From Porodaedalea pini (lineage: Eukaryota; Basidiomycota; Agaricomycetes; Hymenochaetales; Hymenochaetaceae), in the NCBI GenBank assembly GCA_002794775.1, contig NBAY01000022.1, positions 372,001 through 436,000 on the forward strand: a stretch of DNA of 64,000 nucleotides. The letters run 5' to 3'. The notes beneath the pieces are model-generated. The model was not told the DNA's origin and made no database searches. It worked only from the letters and a program-made list of their open reading frames with translations. The position numbers and the translations under genes are program-made. Positions 11,806 to 22,290 of the stretch are shown one piece after another. How positions within the stretch are numbered: position 1 is the first letter of the stretch; every line of letters starts with the position of its first letter.

Positions 11806-11926
11806 CATCGCGGTCGATCGACTTGAGGCTCTTGGATTCCCACGACAAGCAGCTTTTGAGGCGTACTTTGCGTGCGATCAGAATGAGGAGATGGCTGTGA
11901 ACTATCTGTTCGAAAATGCACAGTCC
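11806..11926 (+). other. Rad23-like UBA domain segment in the transposase frame
   Basis: The transposase frame here codes [20 protein letters not shown] followed by [17 protein letters not shown]. This is the pattern of the UBA domain of the DNA-repair and proteasome-shuttle protein Rad23, including ALGFPR and [12 protein letters not shown] domains bind ubiquitin. I know of no UBA domain as a standard part of Tc1/mariner transposases, so capture from a host gene is the simplest reading. Confidence 0.75.
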
Positions 11927-13916
11927 CTCTCATACACACCTGTACCCATTCTGATGCGAGAGGAGGAAGGAGAAGACACCGACGATGAGACAGTAAAGGA
12001 GACACATACCGCTGCGCGTGAACCTGACTTGAAGCACATCACCCCTGATCGTAGAGATCCTGCTCTTGATGACGCAATATGGCGGCTTCACTGTTATTCC
12101 AAGGACAAAAATCTTGATTTATTGCTTCAAGGTCGTATTACGGCGATGCTTGTCTTTCTGCGGCTGTATGTTGAGAATAAGGAGTTGAGGTGGGTGGAAG
12201 CTTCTGTTGTTGCTTCCTCCCTGGCGGCTGGTCGTGGAAAACATTTGGCTCGGTGTATTCGTCGTTGGGTGCAAAAGCATCTTGTTGACCATCGTTATTT
12301 GCCCATAAATCTGTATGGCTCATGGAAGAGGTCAATAATCAGTGATGAAGATTTTGCATCAGAAATTCATTGTCACCTTCAAAGCCTTGGGAAGGAATAC
12401 TTGTCAGCGAAAGATGTCCAGGACTACTTGAATGAACCTGGCATGCTATCTCGTCTGGGTTGTTCCAAACCTGTCACATTGCAGACAGCTAGGAAGTGGT
12501 TGAACGCAATGGGATACCGATATGGAAAGGAGCCAAATGGGATGTATGTTGATGGTCATGAGAGAGAGGATGTCGTGGATTACCGTCAGCGCGTCTTCCT
12601 GCCTCTCTGGGCAGAACTTGAGAAGCAGATGGATTTAGGGAATATCGACAACGCAACACAAGCTCGCCTCATTCTTGTTACCCATGATGAATCAACTTTT
12701 TATGCAAACGATCAACGTAACACAAAATGGGTCCATAGCAGCACTGACGCAAAACCGCAGACAAAAGGTGAAGGATCATCAATCATGGTTTCAGACTTCT
12801 GCACTCCGCAGGCAGGCTGGTTGAAATCAGCAGATGGGTGTGTCTTTCTGCTCTCTCTTCAGTGGCAATAGACTGAAGTTATTTCTTGCAGTTCTCGAGA
12901 GGCTCGCATATATTTCAAAGCTGGCAAAAACCGAGAGGGTTATTTTGGCCACAAAGACCTCCAGAAACAAGTCACCGCTGCTATTCAAATTTTTGAAGAT
13001 TGCTTTCCTGGCAGTATCGCTCTCTTTGCTTTCGATAATGCCACGACACATCAGAAACGTGCAGATAATGCACTTTCTGCACGCCATATGCCCAGAAATC
13101 CTGGCTGGAAGGCATGAGAGACATCTGGCGCTCCTCCTATGCGTCCTGGTGTGCTCCCTAATGGCTCTTCGCAGTGTCTTTATTTCCCTCTTGACCATCC
13201 ACAATTTTCTGGAAAATTCAAGGGCATGGCTCAGATCCTTCAAGAGCGTGGATTTGATGTGCGAAAAAAATTGGCTCAATGCGAGGGTTTCAAATGCAAG
13301 GACAAAACTCTCAATGCATCCTGCTGCTGCCGCCGCATTTTATTCAACCAACCAGATTTCCGTTCACAAAAGTCAGCCATTGAAGAACTTATCGAGAGCC
13401 ATGGCCACAAAGCTATTTTTTATCCCAAGTTCCATTGTGAACTGAATTTTGTCGAACAGTGCTGGGGAAATTCAAAATATAATTACCGGATGATGCCTCG
13501 CCCTCAAAATGAGTTACAGATGGAAGAGAATGTCAAGTTATGCCTTGATTCTATTCCTGCTGAGCTTTTTAGAAAGTATACATTTTATTCAAAAATATTA
13601 AAGCAAATTCGCTGATTTCAGATACATTACAGGTATGCTGATCGATCCGCACGCTTTATGGATGCATATCGCAAGGGACTGACTGGAAAGCAGGCTCAGT
13701 GGGCAAATCGAAAATATCATGGCCACAGAACTCTGCCAGATAGTATCATGGCTGATTTGGAGGCTTCAGGCATTTGATACATATGTATTTTGAATGAATA
13801 TATACCTCCTTGTCACTTTAAAAAAAAAGTCGACTCTGACCTCTCGATTTTTGCCGCCAGGGTCCTTCCAAATGGGGTAAGTGTGACATCAGGGTTCGTG
13901 ACATTGATGTGACTTG

Positions 13917-13945
13917 GGTTGGTCGAGTTTATACTTTCCCTACCT
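13917..13945 (+). repeat. Right terminal inverted repeat
   Basis: Perfect 29-base inverse of the left repeat, ending CCCTACCT, followed by the TA target copy at 13946-13947. Confidence 0.96.
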
Positions 13946-13947
13946 TA

Positions 13948-15033
13948 GGCAAGGTAAAGAAGGTGGTGGAACAGATGAGGAGGGTGAGTGAGATGCGAAT
14001 GGACAAGGTGTCCTGGCCCGCATACCTCGACGACTATGCCGACGTTTTCAGCGAAAAAGGTTTCGAGAAGCTGCCGGAACACCGACCCTGGGACCATGTC
14101 ATCGACTTGAAGCCCGACTTCAAACCGAGCGACTGTAAGATCTACCCGCTCACGCCAACTGAGCAGCAGTCACTCAAGGACTTCCTTGATGAAAATCTGA
14201 AGTCGGGTCGCATTCGACGGTCGATATCGCCCATGGCGTCGCCCTTCTTCTTCATTAAGAAGGCCGACAAATCGCTACGTCCGATCCAGGATTACCGTAA
14301 GCTCAATGACGGTATGATCAAGAACAAGTATCCCCTCCCTCTCATTGACGAACTCGTCGACAAGGTCAAGAAAGCGAAGTACATCACTAAGCTTGACCTT
14401 CGCTGGGGGTACTACAATATCCGGATCCGCGAGGGTGACGAATGGAAGGCAGCGTTTCGCATGAACATGGGCCTCTTTGAACCGACGGTCATGTTTTTTG
14501 GCCTTTGCAACGTGCCGGCCACATTCCAGGCCTTTGTCAACCACATCTTTAAGGACCTAATCTACGCGAACTTGATCATCGTATACCTCGACGACATCCT
14601 GATCCTCTCGGAAACCATTGAGGAGCATATCGACACGTCGAGGCGCGTACTCCAGATCCTCCGAGAAAATGGCCTGTACCTGAAGCCGGAGAAGTGCGAG
14701 TTTGATGCCAAGGTCGTCAAATACCTCGGCCACATCATCGGCAATGGCGAGATCAGGGCTGACCCGGCAAAGACGGAGGCGATTGCGAACTGGCCAGTCC
14801 CACAGAACCTCAAGGAGCTGCAACAGTTCCTCGGTATGGGAAACTGGCTGAGACGGTTTATTAAGGACTACAGCAAGGTGGTCCGACCGTTGACGTCGTT
14901 AACAGGCAAGAAGGACTGGGTATGGGAGACCGAACAGCAGGAAGCGTTCGAGGAGCTGAGACGACGTCTCTGCTCACCTCCAGTCCTAGCCATTGCCAAT
15001 GACGAGGGCCCTTTCCGCGTAGAAGTGGACTAG
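13948..15033 (+). pseudogene. pol: Pol, reverse transcriptase part, ending at an in-frame TAG
   Basis: Continues the protease frame after the nested element. Reverse transcriptase motifs are visible in order: MASPFFFIKKADKSLRPIQD, LDLRWGYYNIRI, the catalytic YLDDILIL (about 14584-14607), and the thumb region LKPEKCEF with YLGHII. The frame ends at TAG 15031-15033, right at the start of the RNase H core (EVD then stop then SNFALGGVL). The frame downstream is the same, so one codon separates reverse transcriptase from RNase H. Confidence 0.94.
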
Positions 15034-16977
15034 TCGAACTTTGCACTCGGTGGTGTGTTGTTGCAGAAGCAGGAAGGGAAGTGGAGGGTGATCGCCTACA
15101 GGTCAGAGGCACTTGAACCGGCGGAGCGAAACTACGAGATCTACGACAAGGAGATGCTCGCGATCGTTTCGGCACTCAAGGAGTGGCAACAATACCTCCT
15201 TGGCGCTCGCCACAAGATTGAGATCTGGTCTGACCACGCCAACCTCACCTACTTCAGGTCGGCGCAGAAGCTGAGCTATCGCCAAGCTCGCTGGCGGACT
15301 GAACTTGAAGAATTCGACTTCCACCTCGAACACAAGTCGGGCAAGATGATGAGCAAGGCCGACCTGCTATCGCGCATGGCGGGCTATGATCAGGGCAAGG
15401 ATGACAATGATGGGGTCGTGTTCATCAAGGATAAGTGGTTGAACCGTGGAGTGGTGCAGACATCGCGCGACGAGGTGGTGGAACGAGTGGGTGAAACGCA
15501 GAGGGTGCAAGACGAGTCGGAGAGGCCTACGGGTTTGGTGGAGGCCGACGGGTTGTGGCAGATGAAAGGCAAGGTGTATGTTCCATCGACAATAAAGGAG
15601 GCCATGTTGCGGGAGTGCCACGACTCGGTTCTGGCTGGTCATCCGGGAGCGTCGAAGACAGTAGAACTCGTCCGTCGCGATTTCTGGTGGGCATCGATGT
15701 TCTCTGACGTCCGAGCATACGTCCGAGGATGCGACCGTTGTCAACGGACGAAAGCCTTAAGAACGTCGAGGTCTAGACCGCTTCATCCAAACGCTGTCCC
15801 TGAAGGACCCTGGGAAATTGTTACGGTCGACCTAATCGGAGAGCTCCCGGACTCAAAGGGACACAACGCGATCTGCATCTTCGTGGATAGGTTCTCAAAG
15901 CAGATGCACGCGATCCCGACGACGACGAGGCTGTCAGCAGAAGGCATGGCCCAGCTGTACCGTGACCACGTCTTCCGCCTCCATGGCCTACCGAAGAAGA
16001 TCATCCATGACCGAGGCACGCAGTTCGATGCGTCGATGATGAAGGAACTATACAAACTTCTGCACATTGAAGGCAACCCGTCAACAGCGTACCATCCACA
16101 GACGGATGGTCAAACGGAACACGTTAACCAAGAGCTCGAACAGTACCTTCGACTCTTCGTTAACCATCGACAATCGGACTGGAAGGACTGGCTCCCCCTC
16201 ACAGAGTTCGCATACAACAACCGTGAACACTCAGCAACGAAGATGTCCCCCTTCTACGCGAACACAGGACGTCACCCCTTGAGCTTCGACACGACGCGAA
16301 CCTCATCTGCTAACATGTCAGCGGAAGAATTCGCAAAGCACATCAAGGAGACTCATCGCGTTGCTAAGGACAACCTAGTCAAGGCAGCAGAGGACATGAA
16401 GCGCTACCATGACCGGACAGCAGGAGCTTCAGTGGAGTACAAGGCTGGAGACAAGGTCTTCCTTGACGGGCGAAACATCAGTACGGACTCGCCGACAAAG
16501 AAACTCGCAGACAAATGGTACGGCCCCTTTGACGTCGTCGACAAGATAGGAGCGAGCACGTACAAGCTCAAACTCCCGAAGCGATGGAAAAAGGTCCACC
16601 CTGTCTTCAACGAAGCCCTATTGAAACCCGCCGTCGAACCGTCCTTTGAAAGCCAGAAGCAACCGCCGCCACCGCCGCCAGCCATTGTCGACAACGAGGA
16701 GGAGTACGAACTCGAGGAAGTCTTAGACTCACGTCTGCACCGAGGGAAACTACAGTACCTTGTCAAGTGGGTCGGCTACAATGAACCTACTTGGCAGCCT
16801 GAGACGGACTTCGGCGAGAACGCGAAGGAGGCGATCGCTGAGTTCTACCTCAAACATCCCGGTGCACCTCGGAAACTCGACATCCCTCATCAACAACTCC
16901 GTCCGCTCTTCGTCGACACTGAGCCCGACGACCGCGATCATGGTTGGTCGGGACGCCCAACCTTGAAGGGGGGGTAA
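15034..16977 (+). pseudogene. pol: Pol, RNase H, integrase and chromodomain part
   Basis: In frame with the reverse transcriptase part but after a TAG. RNase H residues include ERNYEIYDKEMLAIV and WSDHANL. The integrase zinc region has HDSVLAGHPG and CDRCQ; the core carries the catalytic acids in TVDLIGEL, HDRGTQFD and the E of DGQTEHVNQELE. The tail carries a chromodomain, EEYELEEVLDSRL and KWVGYNEPTWQPE (about 16699-16803), which in chromoviruses guides integration to modified histones. The stop TAA at 16975-16977 directly follows the polypurine tract and abuts the right LTR. Confidence 0.94.
16965..16974 (+). promoter_or_regulatory. Polypurine tract
   Basis: GAAGGGGGGG three bases upstream of the right LTR, overlapping the last pol codons. 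This is the expected primer for plus-strand DNA synthesis. Confidence 0.85.
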
Positions 16978-17390
16978 TGTTAGAACCTGAACTTTCACCT
17001 TTTCCTTTATTTTCCTTTTTACCATTTCCTTTATTATATTCGTCCTTTTCATTATATTTACCCATCTTACACAATCATTCCCACACTGCCTTCATTCGTT
17101 CCATTCCCACTCATTATGTAACGTTAGGTAATATAGTCTCACGGTCGTCGCTATATAAGGTCTCAGGAATCGCATGAACTCCTTGTTCTGCTTTTCCTCT
17201 TACCTCCGCGACGACCTAGGTGAGACTCGTCCCCCTTGTATTAGTCTAGTCTTGTATTAATCCTCTTACCTCCGCGACGACCTAGTCTGAGTAAGCGCAT
17301 CCCGAGTCTACGCTTGAGTATAGCACGTCCCAGACAATAGTCAGCCGAGGCCTGCCCAGTCCGAGTCGTCTCCCGGGCTCCCGCCTAACA
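16978..17390 (+). repeat. Right LTR, 413 bases
   Basis: Same limits as the left LTR (TGTTAG to CTAACA), followed by the ACAAG target copy at 17391-17395. Five substitutions against the left LTR by eye. Confidence 0.97.
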
Positions 17391-18018
17391 ACAAGCTGCA
17401 GGAATTGATAGGAGTGCTTGAGTAGCACAATGCATGGCTTGTACTAACTTAGACTCAGAGTTTACAAAGATTGATATGCAAATCTTCACATGTAACTGAT
17501 CACTTAGCATTACTGAGGCACCAAGAGCTTCTATCAACCTTGGTCTGATGGTTTATGTCTAATCTAATCATTTTTTCATAATTTGAGTGATTCTACATAA
17601 TTTACAAGAAGTTGGCATGCTTTTCATTGCCACTGCTTACTATATAAGATGCAAGTTTGAGCTCTGACCCAAAAAAGGAGAGCACACATGACTTGTGGCA
17701 ATTGTGGACCCCCATAGGAAGCACAGGAAGCACTGGTCTGGGGATACTGAGATCTGTGGGGGCACTATCTTGTGAGTGTGACCACTGAATTTCACTGGCA
17801 TCTTTGAGAGAGCTATCCAGGTTTTGAGTGCAGCCTAGCTCTTGAGAAAGAGATGAGGGAACTAATCAAACCACTTTTTGGATATTTTCCTGCTAACTGT
17901 GAGCTACAAAAATTATTGATGATGAATCTACAGATTGTCACAAGTATATCTATATGGGGATACATGGCTACTTGACTACCTCTAGATAAGAATTTTTCCT
18001 ATAAATTTCCATTGAAAT
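17391..18018 (+). mobile_element. Decayed, CpG-free transposon remnant (right part)
   Basis: Continuation of the element at 5761-6916. The coding frame goes on to a TAG near 17423. No CG dinucleotide is seen from 17396 to about 19060. The rest is AT-rich with no gene I can support. Confidence 0.55.
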
Positions 18019-19043
18019 CTTACTGCCCTTTGCAGAAGTATTATCACATGTATTGATCTTTTTGTGTCATCTAAGTTGCTAAATTCATTTTTTATCTCAT
18101 CTTTCATATACAAACAAGAGTGATAAGAAATAGTCAAAACTTGAGTCCAAAACAGCAAAAATGCTGTTTTTGAACCCATTTCCCTTGTTCATTTTTTCCT
18201 GCACTCAGATTTCACTGTACAGTGCTCCAGACCAACCCAGAATTCCAGTATTAGTCTATTATGAATTTACAGACTGATTTTGAGATATATTGTGAGGTAG
18301 ATGTGCTGAATTGGTGCATGCCTAAAACACACAAATCCCCTCTGTTTCTGCAAGCCCCCCAGCACCCCAGGAAAAATTCTTCTCAGCTAAGTTCATGCAT
18401 GTAAATCCATCCAAAGTGTATTGGAAGAGATTTGAGCAGCATCCATGGATATAGGCTTGCTTCATGAATCAGGGATATGTTCACAAGAATAGTGCATACA
18501 GTCAGAATCTGGTACTCAATTCAGCTCACTGGTTGATGCTAGAGCCCTGGATACTGCTCAAATCTCTTCCAATACAATTTGAATGAATTTACATGCATGA
18601 ACTTAGCTAAGAAGAATTTTTCCTGGGGTGCTGGGGGGCTTGCAGAAACAGAGGGGATTTGTGTGTTTTAGGCATGCACCAATTCAGCACATCTACCTCA
18701 CAATACATCTCAAAATCAGTCTGTAAATTCATAATAGACTAATACTGGAATTCTGGGTTGGTCTGGAGCACTGTACAGTGAAATCTGAGTGCAGGAAAAA
18801 ATGAACAAGGGAAATGGGTTCAAAAACAGCATTTTTGCTGTTTTGGACTCAAGTTTTGACTATTTCTTATCACTCTTGTTTAAATATGAAATATGAAATT
18901 AAAAAAAATGAATTTAGCAACTTAGATGACACAAAAAGGTTAACTTTTGGTTGAGATATGAAAATGTTTGTGTTTTGAGGCTCTTGTGGCACAAAAATCA
19001 GTGAAATCACATGTGACAATACTTCTGAAAAGGGCAGTAATTC
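18019..19043. repeat. Long inverted repeat with arms of about 430 bases and a 100-base centre
   Basis: Left arm about 18019-18446, right arm about 18545-19043 (the right arm holds an extra stretch of about 70 bases). Matching landmarks: GAGATTTGAGCAGCATCC against its inverse near 18551-18570, the CCCCAGCACCCCAGG block at about 18357-18371 against 18622-18636, and AAACAGCAAAAATGCTGTTT in both arms. Identity by eye is well above 90 percent. There is no coding frame and no CpG. A transcript would fold into a very long hairpin. It could be a foldback element or a rearranged part of the old element. Confidence 0.85.
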
Positions 19044-19055
19044 TTATTGCCTATA

Positions 19056-19650
19056 AGGTAGGGAAAGTATAAACTCGACCAACCGTGATGCAACCCTACT
19101 TGCCTTATTGGGTGGCACACGGTGTCGAGCTCAATTGCTTCAACACAACATCCCAAATGCATCTTTCATTCTCATAGAACTTTAGAGGACATCTGTGGCT
19201 ACAGATGTATGGATTTATTTTTTCTGAATATTGAGTTTAGGGCTTTCTATTTAAGGAAAAAAGTTGCTTTTGTCAAACACCGTAGAATTGCATTTCCAGG
19301 CTTCTGGATACAACTCAATTTTCTGGACTGAATATTTTGCTGCTCCAAAGAAGGGAATATATTATGTAATTACATAATTTGTAACATATTTGTCATGTGC
19401 CACATTTGGTAAGTTTGTCTGAACCTCAAAAGAATCCCAATGAACTCTTCTTTATGCTTGTAAATGTATGCAAGAGCCTACAGGAGACAAGCTCAGTGAA
19501 TTATGGAAGGAATTTTTTAGAAGTTAGAAAGTTGACCTTGGATCCTTCAAGATTTTTGCCGTTAGGGTCCTTCCAAATGGGGTAAATGCAGTGCTCAGGG
19601 TTCGTGACAGTGATGTGACTTGGTTGGTCAAGTTTATACTTTCCCTACCT
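19056..19650. mobile_element. Non-autonomous 595-base relative of the nested DNA transposon
   Basis: Flanked by TA at 19054-19055 and 19651-19652. The ends AGGTAGGG and CCCTACCT match the 29-base repeats of the 9718-13945 element with one mismatch on the right. About 230 bases on the left (including the CTTGCCTTATTGGGTGGCAC segment and a CTATTTAAGGAA segment) and about 100 on the right (GGGTCCTTCCAAATGGGGTAA) are shared. The transposase is missing, so this is an internally deleted copy that would depend on an active relative. Confidence 0.93.
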
Positions 19651-19849
19651 TAGCAATTATTCTTATAGGACCCTGAATTTCCCACCTACCAAGTCGGTGG
19701 ACAGAAAATTGTATGCTTAACTACAGGTTATTCTTATCCACCGGTATTCTTATATGCAGGTTCGACTGTACTTCTATCTCTTTAATATCGAAAACCATCG
19801 GACATCGAAAATGAGCCCATCCTATATTCTGTTCGAATGCGCAGGTTCT

Positions 19850-20962
19850 TCAAGACAAGTAGAAATCTTTCGCGTAGTCCTCTAGGGTTCTAAGCTCCTT
19901 TCCCAACTCCGGATAAAGCTCTCTCGCGTCGAGTGCACTACCGTATTCCGGCTTCTTCGCATTCTCTACAGTATTGTCTCCTCGCACCCAGAGGCTGTAC
20001 CTGTATTCTTCTGTCTTCAAAATGCCCTCTGCATGCTTCGCCCTCCGGGCCACTTCATCCACGCTCAGATGTATTAAATCAAACTTCCGGCCGGAAACGC
20101 GCTCGGCAAGCGCAAGAGCCTCATTCTGCGTCACCTCCTGCGTCCAACAGAAGACATACCGGTTCAGCGTGCGTACGTCGTCGATGATGCGCGCGACGAA
20201 TTTGCCAATGTCGCGGACGTCGGTGACGGCACACTTGACGTCGCCCGTGCCATAACGATACTTCAGGCTTTCCGGGATTATCGGGCGGTAGGCTTTAGAA
20301 GGATCCACATAGGGAAGCATTATCTGCATCCTGAATTTGTGGAAGGCATGTGTTTGTGAGCGACATAAGTTTCGGAGAAGATGGATCGAACACTGACCAC
20401 CAGCCAACGTCAATAAACGTATATCCAACGCCAACTTCCTTGATGTAGTCATGGATGGCAAGTTTCTAGAAGAGAACGTAGTCCTTTCAGCTCAATGCCT
20501 GACCTCGTACTAAATGTTATTTGAAATTACAGACATCGTCAAACATCTTCCTGATACCGCGAGTGCAGGCCGGGCCCCAATCACAGGGGATGAGCCTCTT
20601 GACGCCAGCCTTCTTAGACGCATCCGCGAGAGGCTTCTGAAGGTGTAGTTGAGTCGGGAAGATTGCCGATATGACTGTGTCGATTCCCTCCAATGATTCG
20701 GCAAGCTGATCAACGGACGAGTTCTCGAGATCCAGGATACGGATCTCGATGCCGCGGGACTTGAGCGCATTGACTTTGGGCTTTGATGCTGATGAAGGGC
20801 GAACACCTGCAACAACGGTCTGCACAGCGCGCTGCGATTAAAACAAAGATGAGAGGCGCGATGAGTGGCGCTCACGAAATTTCTGCTCTCAAGGAGCCCG
20901 TTAAGGATATGTGAGCCGGTCTCCCCTGTCGCGCCTATGAGGAAGACGGACTGTTTGCTCAT
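19850..20962 (-). CDS. NmrA-like NAD(P)-binding reductase, copy 2, intact
   Basis: Exons 20962-20876, 20831-20535, 20465-20398 and 20330-19850 give 310 residues with consistent phases. The N-terminal FLIGATGETGSHILNGLL is the dinucleotide-binding loop; HLQKPLADASKKAGVKRLIP and later GKFVARII fit the NmrA/isoflavone-reductase-like group, probably a cytosolic NAD(P)H-dependent reductase of unknown substrate or a redox sensor. The second intron starts GTCTGT, while the pseudogene copy 3 has GTATGT at the same place. Close to copy 4 (312 residues), with a two-residue deletion in the C-terminal part. It has the same unknown block upstream (21900-22290) that copy 4 has. Confidence 0.9.
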
Positions 20963-21899
20963 CGTAGCCAGGAATTTCTTAGATTCGTGTAGGCGACCTG
21001 AATATTTATGATGATTCCGGATACCATTTAAGCCATGATAATGACACGGGTCAGATTACTCTTGACTTATTCATCACTTTGAATGCATTTGACAATGTAT
21101 TACTAACAGCGAGCATTGGTAATACCAAACCACCATTACATGAAAGCCATTACGATGGGCTCGCTGGACCAGGTCTTGTAAAGTGTAAGAAGCAGATTCT
21201 GAGAAAATCAAGTTGTTGTATAACTTCATGTGAAAGGTGACGGATAACTTTCCGACCATTTCTAAATCATCAACTTAAATTTCTCTGTGTAGTAAGTGGG
21301 ATGTGAGCATCATGAACTAGCATCCCAGCAACATCTCATACCTCCTTCCAAAAATTTGAGGCCGCCATTGCCATCACACATAGATCCGAAGGCATCATGT
21401 TGCCGAGAGAAACTGAGTGAGGTTGCAATTACTTGAGTAATGCGCTAGGACATGTGTATGTAGCAAGTGAGAAGCAGACCCTGATCTGTCAAATGAGTCC
21501 ATAAAATGGTATAGCATATTTGTATGTGTGGTGAGAGTATTAGGCAAGCATTGAGGCAATGACTCTCACCCTCAACTTGTTCGGATTTGGGGCTCGCAGG
21601 CCATCCAGCAAATCCAAAAGTATAATAATGCAAAAACCCAGTAAATTGTCGGTCAATGTAAACGAGTGTTAGGAATATTAATGCTGGACATCGACATGAG
21701 GAGGTACCAGTAGCAACGTAAGCTCGGTTCTTTTTGTTATAGAAGTTTCTTCCAGATCGACTTTTTTTAAATCAAAATTCCATAGTCAGCTCAGTGTTGA
21801 GATTGAGTACGGTCACTAGCAAGTTGAGAAAAGCCAAAGTAAAGAATTAGTTCCCCTTTAGCAAATATACAAATTAATATTGTCGTGATCAAACTATAT
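20963..21899. other. Intergenic stretch upstream of NmrA copy 2
   Basis: The first 120 bases resemble the region upstream of copy 1. The remainder is AT-rich and shows no gene I can support. Confidence 0.5.
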
Positions 21900-22290
21900 A
21901 CTCACTTGCTCTCGCCTGTGGAGCATCTCAGACACAACGAGAGGGCAACTTTGAATGAAGGGAAACGGGGGATGATGACGGAAGGTAATCGAGCGACAAG
22001 AGACAGTAGGGAGCCTAGTGTAGTCCCGCGAGAGTCAGAGAGCATCTTGGCCACTGAGTTGCGCAAGCAGAGAAACACCTTCGAAAGTGCCGGCCAGTCA
22101 TTTGTCGCCCACTCAACGTCCCCTGAAGCGGCGCACACGTCAAGTAAACGTGTTGTGTGTTGATCTCTTCACGGCTACTTTCTGCACTGATCTCGAGACA
22201 GGTCTGGGTATGGAGAGTGAAGTAGCGTACGGAGCGGGATCGATTACTTCATTGTCAGAGCTCGAGCATTCCGAACACTAGACCCAACAC
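21900..22290 (-). pseudogene. Unknown coding-like block, copy 1
   Basis: Read on the minus strand, a frame from about 22138 (CAASGDVEWATNDWPALSKV, then FLCLRNSV, ending near a GTGAGT donor at about 21907) looks like an exon. The same block stands inverted at 33610-33900, where CAASGDAEWATNDWQALSKA is conserved with mostly conservative changes, arguing for coding on this strand. The 22140-22290 part is also shared. I recognise no family and see no start. It may be part of a dead gene carried along with the NmrA duplication. Confidence 0.5.

Larger units (their letters stand above)
10116..13777 (+). pseudogene. Tc1/mariner-superfamily DDE transposase with captured segments, interrupted
   Basis: Would bind the terminal repeats and cut and paste the element. 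Reading by eye: exon 10116-10178 (MGRRSKTIKARIQNL), intron to 10228, then a long frame; introns near 12838-12890 and 13576-13633; final stop at 13775-13777. DDE motifs are [10 protein letters not shown] (about 12675-12704), FAFDNATTH (about 13027-13053) and FHCELNFVEQCW (about 13430-13465), as in DDE_3 transposases. Two in-frame TGA codons, 10865-10867 and 13115-13117, break the frame; the first lies within a possible splice donor GTGAGA. The N-terminal third is unusual: antisense SAH1 pieces, a repeated PEHIQNAF module and a Rad23-like UBA segment precede the catalytic part. Confidence 0.88.
9718..13945 (+). mobile_element. Tc1/mariner-type DNA transposon nested in pol
   Basis: 4228 bases flanked by a duplicated TA (9716-9717 and 13946-13947), with perfect 29-base terminal inverted repeats starting AGGTAGGG. 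It carries one transposase gene of the Tc1/mariner/IS630 DDE type. The TA target and the DDE motifs agree. Removing it restores the pol reading frame, so the insertion is precise and later than the LTR element. A 595-base non-autonomous relative lies at 19056-19650. Confidence 0.95.
6917..17390 (+). mobile_element. Ty3/gypsy chromovirus LTR retrotransposon with nested DNA transposon
   Basis: Complete element bounded by two 413-base LTRs and by a 5-base target duplication ACAAG (6912-6916 and 17391-17395). Order inside is gag, protease, reverse transcriptase, RNase H, integrase and chromodomain, which places it in the Ty3/gypsy chromoviruses. Without the 4.2-kb nested transposon it would be about 6.2 kb, a usual size. 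The LTRs differ at only five positions by eye (about 98.8 percent identical), so the insertion is fairly recent. Yet gag has an in-frame TGA and pol an in-frame TAG plus the nested insertion, so this copy cannot make normal Gag-Pol. It sits inside an older CpG-free element, between two NmrA paralogs. Confidence 0.96.
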
